Part shown: in pieces, positions 41,505 to 50,822 of the stretch | Layout of the letters: every line of letters starts with the position of its first letter | How positions within the stretch are numbered: position 1 is the stretch's first letter | Assembly (NCBI GenBank): GCA_016712315.1 | Contig: JADJRG010000019.1 | Coordinates: 62,001 to 126,000, forward strand | Source: Nannocystis sp. | Lineage (GTDB): Bacteria > Myxococcota_A > Polyangia > Nannocystales > Nannocystaceae | Length of the DNA: 64,000 bases | Direction of reading: 5' to 3' | Program-made: the position numbers and the translations under genes | Notes under the pieces: model-generated | What the model was told of the DNA's origin: nothing | Databases searched by the model: none | The model's input: the letters and a program-made list of their open reading frames with translations, nothing else

Positions 41505-44039
41505 ATGCCGCGCCCCCTCGCACTCCTCTGGCAATGCGCGCTGCTCGGCGGCTTGGTCGTCGCGGACGCTGAGGCGGCGCCTGCGACGAGCCCGGCGGCG
41601 AGCGTCGAGACCAAGCCCGGCGCAGCCGAGAGGTCGAAGGAGAAGGAGGCAAAGAAGGGCCGACGACGCGGCGCGCTGCTCGGTCAAGTGGACGAGGATC
41701 CCGCAGGGGGGCAGGAGCGCGAGCTCCCTCGGGACCCGCTGGCGCTGCTCGGCGTCCGCCTCGATGAGGTCGAGGCGGCGATCATCGAGGCCGAGCGGAT
41801 CGCCGCGGCCTCGACGACCGCGAGCGACGCCGAGGGGGCGAAGCGCTTGGTCGCCGGCCAGCTCCTCTTGGAAGAGGGCGACCCCGAGCGCGCTGTGGTG
41901 CTCTTCCTCGCGCTGGTCGAGGGCGGGCCGGATACGCCGGCGGGGATCCAAGCGCGGCACTTCCTCGGCGAGGCGCTGGCTCGCCTCGAGATGTCGACGT
42001 GGGCGGTGGAGTGCTTCCTGGCGAACCTCGCCGACGAGCGGCCGGACGCTCGCCGCTACCATCAGGCGAGCCTGGGGCGGCTCCTCGATCTCGCCGCTCC
42101 GCGCCGTGAGCTGGGCTTCGCGCGTCGCCCTGGTCTGAGCGCCTTGCCGGAGCTACGCGGTCGTCTTCGTGCGCTCGGGCTGGCGACCACGACGCCGCCG
42201 CCGCGAGGTGTGTTGGATCCGCCGGTGGTCGGCCGGGTACGCGCGCAGATCGCCGCGATCCCGCCGGAGCAGCGCGCGCCGGAGCTGCGCTACGCGCTCG
42301 GGCGTTATCTCTACTTCACGGGCGAGAACAGCGAGGCGATCGCCGAGCTCGACAGCCTCAGCCCGACAGACATCCCGCTGAGCCGCGGCGGCGCAGGGGC
42401 CGGTCTGCGCGTCCGCGCCGCCTACGTCGCTGCGGTCGCGGTGTTGGCCTCGGGAGAGGTCGAGGACGCGATGGATCGCTTCGCGCGGGTCGTGAAGGCG
42501 ACGCCGACGGCGCCGAGCGATCGCCAGATCGTCGAGCTCGCGTGGCTCGCTCGCGCTCGGATTAACCACGATCGCGGCGAGTACGAGCGCGCGCTCCAGG
42601 CGTATCGAAGGATCGGTCGAGCCTCGGCCTTCTACTTCACAGCGGTCTACGAGACCGCCTGGACGCTGCTCCGCGCGGAGCGCTTCGCTCAAGCGGCGGA
42701 GGCGCTCGACCGCCTGCTCGAGCTTGAGCCCGCGGGTCCGCTCACGCCTGAGCTGAAGCAGCTGCGCGGGAAGCTGCGGATCAAGCAGGGCGCGTTGGAG
42801 GTCGCAGAGGCCGAGTTCGAGGCGCTGCGCCTGGAGTTCGAGCGCCGCGGCCAGACGCTCGCGGCCCTCGATGTGACGCCCGCGTACTTCGCGGCGGTCG
42901 CCAGCGGCGATCCTGGCTTTCAGCTCGGCGCCGCCTTGCCGCGCTCGTTGGTGCCGATCGCCCGCACCCTGCCGCGCGCGGTCCAGGCCGAGTCGCTGGC
43001 GCAGCTCGTCGGCGAGCTCGACCATGAGCTCGCCGATCTACGCGCGCTGCTCGCCCGGATGGAGGAGGCCGTGAACGCGCGCGATCGGGCGCGCGTCTTC
43101 GTCGATCTGGGGGCGCAGGTCGCCAGCCTCGATCGTAGCTCCGACGATCTCATCGAGGTCTTGGAGGGGCTGGTGACCCGCGGCGGTCGGTCGATCGAGC
43201 CGCGGGCGCTGGCCCCGCTGGAGGAGCGGCGTCGGGCCTTGCGCGGGCGCGTCGATGATCCCGAGGGCGCGGGCAGCGGCGCAGACGCGTTGTCTCGTGA
43301 TCCGCGGCGTCGCCTCAGCGGGTCCGTCGATCTGCAGGAGGCGTTGACAGCGGCGATCGGGGAGTTGAAGGCGGAGCTGCTCGGCCTCGAGCAGGGGCTG
43401 CTCGGCGCGGCTGGTCGCCGGATCCAGGTCGACACGCGGGCGGCCGCGGAGGGGGTGATCGAGCTGCGCGGCGCGCTGAGAGAGCTCGAGGCGCAGGCCA
43501 GGCGGCTGCGCGAGCAGAGCGGGCGCCTCGAGGTCAGCCTCCGCTACGACGACCCGACGCGCCGCGCCAGGTCGCAGGCGGTCGCGGTCTATCGCGGCTA
43601 CCTCGACGCGCTGCTCGCCGCCTTCTTCAAGGCGAAGGCTGACCCTGAGGCCAGCCGACTCTGGGAGCGAGGGCGCGGCCTGGCGACTCGAATAGAGGGC
43701 GCCCGTGAGCGCCTCGACGCCGCAGCGCTGGCGCGGCTACAGGCGACGATCGGCGTGCTCCGTGAGGAGCGCGTGAACCTCGATCGGTACCGCGAGCAGC
43801 TCGAGGAGCGACGAGTCGCCGCCTCGGAGGTGGTCGGTGAGGTGCTCTACGCCAGCGTCAGGGACGTGGCGGCCGAGGTGGACAACTGGATGATGCGCAG
43901 CGAGGTCGGCAAGCTCGACGTCGCGTGGGCGCAGAAAGAGGCGGAGGGCGAGCGCGCCCGGGATCTCGAGCGCCGCCGTGATCGTGACCTGCGCGAGCTC
44001 GACCGGGCGCTCGACGCGGCGAAGGAGGCCGCTCGATGA
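41505..44039 (+). CDS. Periplasmic TPR and coiled-coil protein
   Basis: 844 aa with a signal peptide (MPRPLALLWQCALLGGLVVADAEAA). Residues ~85-440 are TPR-like helix pairs (AKRLVAGQLLLEEGDPERAVVLFLALVEGG, ALGRYLYFTGENSEAIAEL, ARINHDRGEYERALQAYRRI, TAWTLLRAERFAQAAEALDRLLEL). Residues ~480-844 are long coiled coils ending in AEGERARDLERRRDRDLRELDRALDAAKEAAR. Its stop overlaps the next TPR gene. In Myxococcus, large periplasmic TPR proteins such as GltD (AgnA) and GltI belong to the gliding complex; a similar scaffold role is likely but not proven. Confidence 0.85.
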   Translation: MPRPLALLWQCALLGGLVVADAEAAPATSPAASVETKPGAAERSKEKEAKKGRRRGALLGQVDEDPAGGQERELPRDPLALLGVRLDEVEAAIIEAERIAAASTTASDAEGAKRLVAGQLLLEEGDPERAVVLFLALVEGGPDTPAGIQARHFLGEALARLEMSTWAVECFLANLADERPDARRYHQASLGRLLDLAAPRRELGFARRPGLSALPELRGRLRALGLATTTPPPRGVLDPPVVGRVRAQIAAIPPEQRAPELRYALGRYLYFTGENSEAIAELDSLSPTDIPLSRGGAGAGLRVRAAYVAAVAVLASGEVEDAMDRFARVVKATPTAPSDRQIVELAWLARARINHDRGEYERALQAYRRIGRASAFYFTAVYETAWTLLRAERFAQAAEALDRLLELEPAGPLTPELKQLRGKLRIKQGALEVAEAEFEALRLEFERRGQTLAALDVTPAYFAAVASGDPGFQLGAALPRSLVPIARTLPRAVQAESLAQLVGELDHELADLRALLARMEEAVNARDRARVFVDLGAQVASLDRSSDDLIEVLEGLVTRGGRSIEPRALAPLEERRRALRGRVDDPEGAGSGADALSRDPRRRLSGSVDLQEALTAAIGELKAELLGLEQGLLGAAGRRIQVDTRAAAEGVIELRGALRELEAQARRLREQSGRLEVSLRYDDPTRRARSQAVAVYRGYLDALLAAFFKAKADPEASRLWERGRGLATRIEGARERLDAAALARLQATIGVLREERVNLDRYREQLEERRVAASEVVGEVLYASVRDVAAEVDNWMMRSEVGKLDVAWAQKEAEGERARDLERRRDRDLRELDRALDAAKEAAR

Positions 44040-47000
44040 GCGCCAGGCGGCTCCTGCTCGCGTTGCTGCTCGGTGCCGCGCCGGTGTCGTCTGCGCGCGC
44101 TCTGCCGAGTCAGGGCGGCGCGGCGAGTCCATCGGCGAAGGCGCGCGCGGGCGCATCGACGACGCCTCCTAAGGCTCGCAAGAGGCCGCCGTCGCCGCGC
44201 GGGGGGCCGAGTCGGCTAGGATTCCCCGCGCCGAAGGCGCCACGCTCTCCGGCAGAGGCCGCGGGGGTGCGTGAGATCGAGCAGATCCACGGGCGTTATC
44301 GCGCCGCCTCCGCCGCGGCCGCGGACACTTACGCGCATGTGCTCACGCTAGAGGCGGTCGAGGCGCGTGATCCGTTGATCGCCCGCTACGACGCGAGGAT
44401 CGGGGCCCACTTGGCGAACGCGGCCCGCCTCCGCGGCGAGGCGATCGCTCGTTACGAGGGGTTCCTCGAGCGTCACCCGGCAGATCCGATGTGGACCGCT
44501 GAGCTGACCTTCCGCCTCGCCGAGCTCCACTATGAGGCCGAGAGCGAGCGCTACGCGGCGGCCGAGCGAGAGTATGAGCGGACGCTGTTGGCCTTCGAGG
44601 CGCGCACGGACAAGGCGCCAGGCGAGGCCCCGCCTGCGCCGCCGATCGTCGACTACGGCCGCCCGATCGAGCTGTACGGCGCGGTCGCGCGGCGCTTCCC
44701 TGGCTTCGCCCACCTCGACGCGGCGCTCTACATGATGGGCCTCTTATACTTCGAGCAAGAGGCGTTTGATGAGAGTCGGCAGTCCTTCCTCGCGCTCACG
44801 TGCGCGGCGCGCTTCCCCGTCCCGGACACCGCAGGGAGCAACTTGATCCCGCCAGAGGCGTTTAGGTCGGGGGACTACCGCGGCTGCACGCCGGCGCGCC
44901 CGGGCTCCAAGCTGGTGGCGGAGGCGTGGCTGCGGGTCGGCGAGGTCCACTACGATATGGACGAGCTGGAGCCCGCGCTCGAGGCTTATACGGAGGCGAC
45001 CCGCGATCCCGAGGATCCGCTCTACGCCGCCGCGCAGATCCGTGTCGCGTGGACGCTCTACCTCCAGCGCCGCTTCGCTGACGCCGCCCTGCAGCTCGAT
45101 GAGTTCGTGCGCTACGCGGACGCGAGGCGGGGCCGCGCGGACGCTCAGGTGGCGCTAGCGCTGCGCGACGACGCGGTCCGCTACCTCGCGAAGTGCTACG
45201 TCGAGGAGGATTGGGACGGCGATCAGGCGCCCGATCCGGTGTGGGGCTTCGATCGCCTCGATCGTGACTACCGCGATCGCGGCGAGGAGCGCCACGTCGC
45301 GGAGGTGTACGGCGCGCTGGGCGATCTCTTCGCCGCCGACTCGGACTATCGTCGGGCGATCAAGATCTACGAGATCGCGCTGCAGCGCTGGCCGCTGGCC
45401 GCCGCGGCGCCGAAGCTGCAGCGCAAGATCCTCGAGGCGCACGAGGGCATGCGCGACGCAGACGGCGTGTTGCTCGCCCGTGAGGCGTTGGCGACCAACT
45501 ACCTGCGCGGGACCAAGTGGTTCTACGCCAACGAGTCGAAGCCTGACGTGATCGAAGAGGCGATGGCGCTGGTGCAGGACGCCTTGGTGGCCGCGGCGGT
45601 CGAGCGTCACGCTCGCGCTCAAGCGCTCCGCGCGGCCGGAGATCCGGCGGCCGCGGAGGAGTACGCGCGCGCGGCGGTCGCCTACGAGTCTTACCTGGGG
45701 CGCTACCCGGACTCGACCGGCGCGTACCAGTACCGCTACGACTACGCCGAGAGCCTCTTCTATAGCGGCCAGCACCAGCGCGCGGCGGCGGCGTACGTCG
45801 AGGTCCGCGACTCGCCGCTCGATCGTCGCCTCCAGGCGGACGCGGCTGAGGGCGCTGTGTTCGCGCTGGAGGCGGTCGTCGACGAGCAGACGAAGGCGGG
45901 CGCGCTCGTGCTCCCCGATCTGCCGAAGAAGGGCCAGGTCGCGCCGCCGTTCGAGCCGCGGGCGATCCCGCCGCTGCTCTCAGCGTTGCAGGAGGCCTAC
46001 GATCGCCTGGTCGCGATCCGGCCGGACATCAGCGGCGCCGCGGTGTTTAAGTTCAAGTCGGCGGCGATCTCGCAGCGCTACCTCCACTTCGCCGACGCGG
46101 AGCCGCGCTTCGTCAGGATCCTCGACGATCACTGCCAGGAGAACGTCGCGATCAACGCCGGCTTCGCGATCCTCGACGCCTATGTGCTCCGCGAGGACCT
46201 CGCGGGCACCAAGCTGTGGACGGAGCGCCTCTTGGAGCGAGGCTGTGGGAGCGGCGAGGAGAGCCAGAAATTCGCGGGCGACCTCAAGACGCTCGGCAAC
46301 GCGGTGCGCTTCCAAGAGGCCAACATCCTCTTTGAAGAGGGCGAGTATGAGGCCGCGGCCGATCGCTACATCGCGCTCGTCGATCAGGCCCCCGACGATC
46401 AGAGCGCCGATCGAGCGCTGAACAACGCCGCCGTGGCCTACGAGAAGATCGGCCGCTTCGCCAGCGCGAGCCGCACCTACGAGCGGATCTACACCGACTA
46501 CCCGAAGAGTGAGTTCGCCGATGACGCGCTGCTGCGCACCGGCCTGAACCACGTCCGCTTCTTCGAGTTCGACGAGGCGGTGCGCTCGTACCTGATCCTC
46601 GCGGAGGATCCCCGCTTCGCCGACAGCGAGTTCCGCCTCACAGGCCTCAAGAACGCGGCGGAGCTGCTCGATAGCACCCAACAATACAAGCGGTCGAGCG
46701 AGCTCTACGCGAAGTACGCGGCGCGCACGCCGGAGCCGGCGGAGGCGGTCGACGCGGCCTTCAAGGCGGCTCAGGTGCTGCGTAAGGCGGCGGATGATCG
46801 CGCCGTGGAGGCCGCGTTCGCCGGCTTCGTCGGTCGGTACGGCGCCGACCCTGCGCACGCGGACAAGGTCGTCGAGGCTCACCTGAGGATCGGTCAGGCG
46901 CGCGCGGCGCTCGGTGATCGGAAGGGGGCAGAGGCGGCCTACCGCGAGTGCATCGCGCTGTTCACCGCGCGCGCGCTCGCCGTCGCTGGCGAGGCCGCCG

Positions 47001-47497
47001 ATCACCCGTCAGAGGCGCAATTCCTGGTCTCTGAGTACGCGCTCGCCGAGCTGCTCGACTTCAAGCTGACGGGCCGCGGCAAGGCGCTCGCGAAGAGCGC
47101 GGGGGAGCTCTTTGATCGCGTCGTCGGCGTCTCGAAGTCATACGACGCGGTGCTCCCGTACCGACGGATCGAGTGGGTGTTGGCGGCGATGTACCGGCGC
47201 GCCTACGCGTTCGAGATCACCGCGATCAAGATGCGCGAGGCGCCGGTGCCCCGCGAGCTCAAGGAGTTCAGCGAGCCGTGGTTCGCGTACAAGGACGAGA
47301 TCGAGACGGCGGCGCAGAAGTTCGAGGCGATGGCGGTGCCGCTCTACGAAGAGACGGTGAAGCGCGGCCGCGAGTATGGCGTCGAGAGCGAGTGGACGCG
47401 CAAGGCCCGCGAGCGGATCAACATCTATAAGCCAGAAGAGTACCCGCTGCTCCACGACGCGGCGCTGGAGCTCGAGCTGGAGGATCGCCGGCGATGA
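44036..47497 (+). CDS. Large periplasmic TPR protein
   Basis: 1153 aa with signal peptide (ARRLLLALLLGAAPVSSARA). More than ten TPR-like units are spread along it, for example AWLRVGEVHYDMDELEPALEAYTEATRDPEDP, VYGALGDLFAADSDYRRAIKIYEIALQRWP, ANILFEEGEYEAAADRYIALVDQAPDD and NNAAVAYEKIGRFASASRTYERIYTDYP. No catalytic domain. The ends overlap both neighbours by ATGA. Resembles GltD/AgnA-like scaffold proteins by size and place (inference). Codon use equals its neighbours. Confidence 0.88.
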   Translation: MSARRLLLALLLGAAPVSSARALPSQGGAASPSAKARAGASTTPPKARKRPPSPRGGPSRLGFPAPKAPRSPAEAAGVREIEQIHGRYRAASAAAADTYAHVLTLEAVEARDPLIARYDARIGAHLANAARLRGEAIARYEGFLERHPADPMWTAELTFRLAELHYEAESERYAAAEREYERTLLAFEARTDKAPGEAPPAPPIVDYGRPIELYGAVARRFPGFAHLDAALYMMGLLYFEQEAFDESRQSFLALTCAARFPVPDTAGSNLIPPEAFRSGDYRGCTPARPGSKLVAEAWLRVGEVHYDMDELEPALEAYTEATRDPEDPLYAAAQIRVAWTLYLQRRFADAALQLDEFVRYADARRGRADAQVALALRDDAVRYLAKCYVEEDWDGDQAPDPVWGFDRLDRDYRDRGEERHVAEVYGALGDLFAADSDYRRAIKIYEIALQRWPLAAAAPKLQRKILEAHEGMRDADGVLLAREALATNYLRGTKWFYANESKPDVIEEAMALVQDALVAAAVERHARAQALRAAGDPAAAEEYARAAVAYESYLGRYPDSTGAYQYRYDYAESLFYSGQHQRAAAAYVEVRDSPLDRRLQADAAEGAVFALEAVVDEQTKAGALVLPDLPKKGQVAPPFEPRAIPPLLSALQEAYDRLVAIRPDISGAAVFKFKSAAISQRYLHFADAEPRFVRILDDHCQENVAINAGFAILDAYVLREDLAGTKLWTERLLERGCGSGEESQKFAGDLKTLGNAVRFQEANILFEEGEYEAAADRYIALVDQAPDDQSADRALNNAAVAYEKIGRFASASRTYERIYTDYPKSEFADDALLRTGLNHVRFFEFDEAVRSYLILAEDPRFADSEFRLTGLKNAAELLDSTQQYKRSSELYAKYAARTPEPAEAVDAAFKAAQVLRKAADDRAVEAAFAGFVGRYGADPAHADKVVEAHLRIGQARAALGDRKGAEAAYRECIALFTARALAVAGEAADHPSEAQFLVSEYALAELLDFKLTGRGKALAKSAGELFDRVVGVSKSYDAVLPYRRIEWVLAAMYRRAYAFEITAIKMREAPVPRELKEFSEPWFAYKDEIETAAQKFEAMAVPLYEETVKRGREYGVESEWTRKARERINIYKPEEYPLLHDAALELELEDRRR

Positions 47498-48873
47498 TCG
47501 TGTCGCGGTATCTACGTCGTGGGCTCGCGGGGGCGTTGGTGTTCGGCGCGGCTGTCGGCGGCTGCGCGAGCCAACGACCGGCGCCGACAGAGGCGCCATT
47601 AGAGGTCGAAGAGCCGCGAGTCACGCCGCCGCCGCGAGTCGATGCCCCCGCGGCGAAGGCCGGAGCCGCGGCCTCGGGGCCAGGCGCGCGCGATCGTGAT
47701 CCCGAGGTGGAGCGGCGCAAGATGGCGGCTTCGCGCCAACAGAGCGCGGTCGCGGAGGCGGCGCTGCGCGCCGGAGATCTCGAGCAAGCGCTGAAGGTCT
47801 CGCGCGAGGCGCTGATGACCCACGAGCAGAACGCCGCGGCGATGCTCGTGCTCGCCGAGGTCTTCTATAAGCAGGGCAAGCACGAGCTCGTGCTGGCGGT
47901 CGCGGGTTCGGTGTTGGCGATCGATCCGAAGGTGCTGCGCCCGGAGGACGCCTCGCGCGCGCACAACCTCAAGGGCTTCGCGTACGTCGCGATGGGCAAG
48001 CAAGAGGCGGCGTTTCAGGCGTTTCGTAAGGCGGCGGAGAGCGACGATCGCAGCGCGTCGGCCTGGAACAACCTCGGCGTGCAGTACCTGCGGATCGGTG
48101 ACCTCAAGACCGCGGCCGACTGCTTCGATTACGCGACACAGCTCGATCCAGGCTTCTATCGCGCGCACCTCAACCTCGGCTCGGCGCGGCGCGCCGCTCG
48201 CGACTGGCAGGGCGCGGAGCGGGCGTACCTCGCGGCGCTTAAGCTGCGCGCGGACTACCCCGAGGCGCACTTCAACCTCGGCGTGCTCTACCTCGACGCC
48301 GAGCCGTTCCCCGGCCTCGACGTGACCGCGCGGCTGACCAAGGCGATCGAGAGCTTCGGTCGCTATCGTGAGCGCGCGATCGCGGCAGGGGCGACGGTCG
48401 GTGAGCGGCCAGGCGATGACATCGCTCGCGCCGGAAAGAAGCCGCAGAAGGGCGGCAAGGGGGACAAGCGTTCAGTCAACGCGGCGCCGGAGCTCGTCAG
48501 CGTCGCTCAAGCAGATCTCTACGTCGAGCTCGCGAAGAAAGGGATCGAGCGCGAGAAGAAGCGGCAAGAGCGCGATCAGCAGCGTCGCCAGCGTGACGCT
48601 GCGTCGCCCGCGGAGCCCGCCAAGCCGTCCGCCGAAGGTGCGCCGCCTGCTTCGGCGCCGCCTGCTTCGGCGCCGCCTGCTTCGGCGCCGCCTGCTCCGG
48701 CGCCGCCTGCTCCGGCGCCGCCCGCGTCGTCGCAGCCGCCCGTAGCGGCGCCCGCGGGGCCGAAGCCAGCCGAGCCCGCGGCCCCGCCGCCAGCGCCAGC
48801 CGAGCCCGTAGCCCCGCCGCCGGTGCAGACTGTGAAGCCCGGGGTTCAGCGTCCGGGCGGCAAGGGCCCCTAG
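47494..48873 (+). CDS. TPR lipoprotein, GltE/AglT-like
   Basis: 459 aa. Lipobox VGG-C (near residue 24), then a Pro-rich linker. TPRs run from ~75 to 270 (ALRAGDLEQALKVSREALMTHEQNA, AHNLKGFAYVAMGKQEAAFQAFRKAAESD, AWNNLGVQYLRIGDLKTAADCFDYATQLDPGFYRAHLNLGSA). A basic helix (VELAKKGIEREKKRQERDQQRRQRD) and a C-terminal Ala-Pro-Pro repeat follow. Size, lipidation and place match the outer-membrane TPR lipoprotein of the gliding machinery, but sequence comparison is needed. Translationally coupled to the large TPR gene. Confidence 0.85.
   Translation: MIVSRYLRRGLAGALVFGAAVGGCASQRPAPTEAPLEVEEPRVTPPPRVDAPAAKAGAAASGPGARDRDPEVERRKMAASRQQSAVAEAALRAGDLEQALKVSREALMTHEQNAAAMLVLAEVFYKQGKHELVLAVAGSVLAIDPKVLRPEDASRAHNLKGFAYVAMGKQEAAFQAFRKAAESDDRSASAWNNLGVQYLRIGDLKTAADCFDYATQLDPGFYRAHLNLGSARRAARDWQGAERAYLAALKLRADYPEAHFNLGVLYLDAEPFPGLDVTARLTKAIESFGRYRERAIAAGATVGERPGDDIARAGKKPQKGGKGDKRSVNAAPELVSVAQADLYVELAKKGIEREKKRQERDQQRRQRDAASPAEPAKPSAEGAPPASAPPASAPPASAPPAPAPPAPAPPASSQPPVAAPAGPKPAEPAAPPPAPAEPVAPPPVQTVKPGVQRPGGKGP
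48640..48729 (+). repeat. 15-bp tandem repeat, six copies (APPAS/APPAP)
   Basis: Six contiguous copies of GCGCCGCCTGCTTCG with minor changes (T to C) in the C-terminal linker of the TPR lipoprotein. Confidence 0.9.
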
Positions 48874-49009
48874 ATCGGCCTCGTCGCTCGCTCGTTGGAC
48901 GCTGGCCGTGCCCGCTCTTCCTCGCCAGATCTACGCCGGCCCCGCGGCAGGTCGCAGGCCTTTAAAAATTCGGCGATGGAACCTCGGGCTCGCCCGGCTG
49001 TATAACCCT

Positions 49010-49381
49010 GTGGTGTTCTCTCTCAGGGCGACGTCACCTGCGCCTTCGCGCCGCTGCCTAGGGGTCTTGGCACTGGCGCTGCTCTTGGCTACGATGCCCC
49101 GGCTCGGCTTGGCCGGCGCCGCGGCGCCTGCGCCTCCGACGACCACGAACGATGTTAGTTCGCCGACCCCTGCACCTCGCGTCCCCCCTGCGAAGGACAC
49201 CAAGCGGCCCGGAGGCAAGCGAGTGATCGCGCTCGACGATGATTTCCTCGTCGAGGGCAAGCTCGACAAGCCGAGCGCGTTTCTGCTTCTACGGCGCTCT
49301 GCGATCGACTACGACTGGGCGCGGTTAAACGCCACGCTCGCGCCGCTAGTCCTTGAATCTGTCCAGGATCCCTTGTTCTAA
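49010..49381 (+). CDS. Small secreted protein upstream of the TolQ-like gene
   Basis: About 123 aa from GTG 49010 (or 49013). The reading frame extends upstream to a GTG at 48908, but that stretch uses rare AT-rich codons (TTA AAA ATT) and would bury the signal peptide RRCLGVLALALLLATMPRLGLAGA. A Pro/Thr linker leads to a conserved-looking C-terminal domain: RVIALDDDFLVEGKLDKPSAFLLLRRSAIDYDWARLNATLAPLVLESV. Codirectional with both flanking gene groups, 150 bases before the tolQ-like start. Function unknown; likely part of the same machine. The AT-rich upstream patch with TATAAC at 49001 may hold a promoter, though it is too close to the proposed start. Confidence 0.65.
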   Translation: MVFSLRATSPAPSRRCLGVLALALLLATMPRLGLAGAAAPAPPTTTNDVSSPTPAPRVPPAKDTKRPGGKRVIALDDDFLVEGKLDKPSAFLLLRRSAIDYDWARLNATLAPLVLESVQDPLF

Positions 49382-49460
49382 TGCTGCGACGTCCCTGGCG
49401 GTCGTCTTCCGCGCGCGAAGCCTACTGCCGTAACCCCCCAACCAAAAACACACGACGAAA

Positions 49461-49482
49461 CCGGGCTTGGTGCTCTGCCCGG
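49461..49482 (+). promoter_or_regulatory. Hairpin in the leader of the tolQ-like gene
   Basis: CCGGGC/GCCCGG with a 10-base loop, 50 bases before the tolQ-like ATG and without a T-tract. Possibly a leader structure. Confidence 0.25.
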
Positions 49483-49531
49483 CGAGACAAGTGAGACAGC
49501 GGGCCAACCCCCGCCTGAGGAGGATCAAACC

Positions 49532-50164
49532 ATGGATAATTTTGCGGGTTTCTATCAAGAAGGCGGCGCTTTCATGCACCCGATCGCGATGATGGCGGTC
49601 CTCGGTGCGGGCGTGATGGTGGAGCGCTTCATCTTCCTGTTCTTCCGTTTCAACATCAACGGCGCGCAGTTCTTCAACCAGATCCAGAAGCTGGTGATGG
49701 CGAACAACATCGACCGCGCGATCAAGCTGTGCAACGCCGCCGACAAGGCAGCGCTCGCCCGCGTGATCAAGGCCGGTCTGACCCGCGCCAACAAGAGCGA
49801 GGCGGACATCTCGGCGGCGATCGAGGAGTCGATGCTCGAGGTGGGCCCGGCGATCTCGAAGCGGGTCCCGATGATCGCGGCGGTCGCCAACTTGGCGACC
49901 TTGCTCGGTCTGCTCGGCACCATCTTCGGCATGATCGACGCGTTCAACGCGGTGGCGACGGTCGCCGCGGACCAGCGCTCCCAGGCGCTCGCGAAGGGCA
50001 TCTCGATCGCGATCAACACCACCGGCTTCGGCCTGATGGTCGCGATCCCGCTGCTCGCCTCGCAGATCTTCATCGCCAACTTGGCGAAGAAGATCGCCGA
50101 TGAGGTCGATCTGTACGCCGTGAAGCTCGAGAACCTCCTTGCCGCGAGGGTCCGTCAGGGCTGA
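49532..50164 (+). CDS. MotA/TolQ/ExbB proton-channel family protein (AglR-like)
   Basis: 210 aa. Strong RBS (GAGGAGGA) before the ATG. Three membrane helices: PIAMMAVLGAGVMVERFIFLFFRF, MIAAVANLATLLGLLGTIFGMIDAF with the conserved TolQ/ExbB Thr/Gly pattern, and GISIAINTTGFGLMVAIPLLASQIFIA. With TolR/ExbD-like partners it makes a channel that turns the proton-motive force into movement of periplasmic parts. The two ExbD-like genes follow. In Myxococcus the AglR-AglQ-AglS set has the same one TolQ plus two TolR composition. Confidence 0.93.
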   Translation: MDNFAGFYQEGGAFMHPIAMMAVLGAGVMVERFIFLFFRFNINGAQFFNQIQKLVMANNIDRAIKLCNAADKAALARVIKAGLTRANKSEADISAAIEESMLEVGPAISKRVPMIAAVANLATLLGLLGTIFGMIDAFNAVATVAADQRSQALAKGISIAINTTGFGLMVAIPLLASQIFIANLAKKIADEVDLYAVKLENLLAARVRQG

Positions 50165-50240
50165 GCCGAGCTCGGGACGCCGCGATCGTGCGGGCCCCGA
50201 GGCAGAGCTACAACCACGAACCCAGGAAAGGAGGTAGCCG

Positions 50241-50822
50241 GTGGCAAAGCGTAAAAAAAACGAAGAGGCGGAGATTGAGGCCAATCTCTTGCCTGTCATG
50301 AACATCATGTTCCTTCTGATCCCCGCGCTCCTCATGGCGATGGAGTTCGCCAGCATGGCAGCCATCAACGTGTCGCCGCCCAAGTTCTCGGCGGCGCCGT
50401 CGGAGGCCCCGCCAGAGGAGAAGAAGGACGAACAGAAGCCGCTCGACCTGAAGGTCTTCATCATGGAGGACGGCTATCGGGTCGAGGCGAGCGGTCAGCA
50501 GGAGGGCGCCGAGGCGGGCAAAGCGGCCGACTCGAGCAAGCCGACGATCGGCCTCGCCAAAGCAGGCGCGCCCCTCGACGACTTCGAGCGCTACGACTAC
50601 GACGCGCTCGAGGCGAAGGCGAAGGAGTACAAGAAGCTCTTTCCGAACGACGTGACGGTCAAGATCAGCGCTGAGGCCAACGTGCCGATGCAGTCGCTGA
50701 TCACCACGATGGACGCGCTCGCCGGGCGGACATGTAAGATCGGCAAGTTCATGAAGGGCACCGAGGACATCCCGGCGGACTGCTACTTCTGGCAGCCGAT
50801 CATCGAGGGAGGTGCAGGCTGA
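50241..50822 (+). CDS. ExbD/TolR-like protein with Asn at the proton-site position
   Basis: 193 aa from GTG 50241 with AAAGGAGG upstream. Short cytoplasmic N-terminus, one membrane helix (NLLPVMNIMFLLIPALLMAMEFA) and a periplasmic domain with an acidic linker and Cys pair (TCKIGKF, ADCYFW). In ExbD/TolR the helix starts P-x-x-D and the Asp carries the proton; here the equivalent residue is Asn21. The next gene keeps the Asp. So the pair may form an asymmetric heterodimer, with this one the non-protonatable half. Overlaps the next start (TGATG). Confidence 0.85.
   Translation: MAKRKKNEEAEIEANLLPVMNIMFLLIPALLMAMEFASMAAINVSPPKFSAAPSEAPPEEKKDEQKPLDLKVFIMEDGYRVEASGQQEGAEAGKAADSSKPTIGLAKAGAPLDDFERYDYDALEAKAKEYKKLFPNDVTVKISAEANVPMQSLITTMDALAGRTCKIGKFMKGTEDIPADCYFWQPIIEGGAG

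Noticed and set aside
48908..49009. Upstream GTG start for the small secreted protein
   Set aside because: The extension uses rare AT-rich codons and hides the signal peptide.
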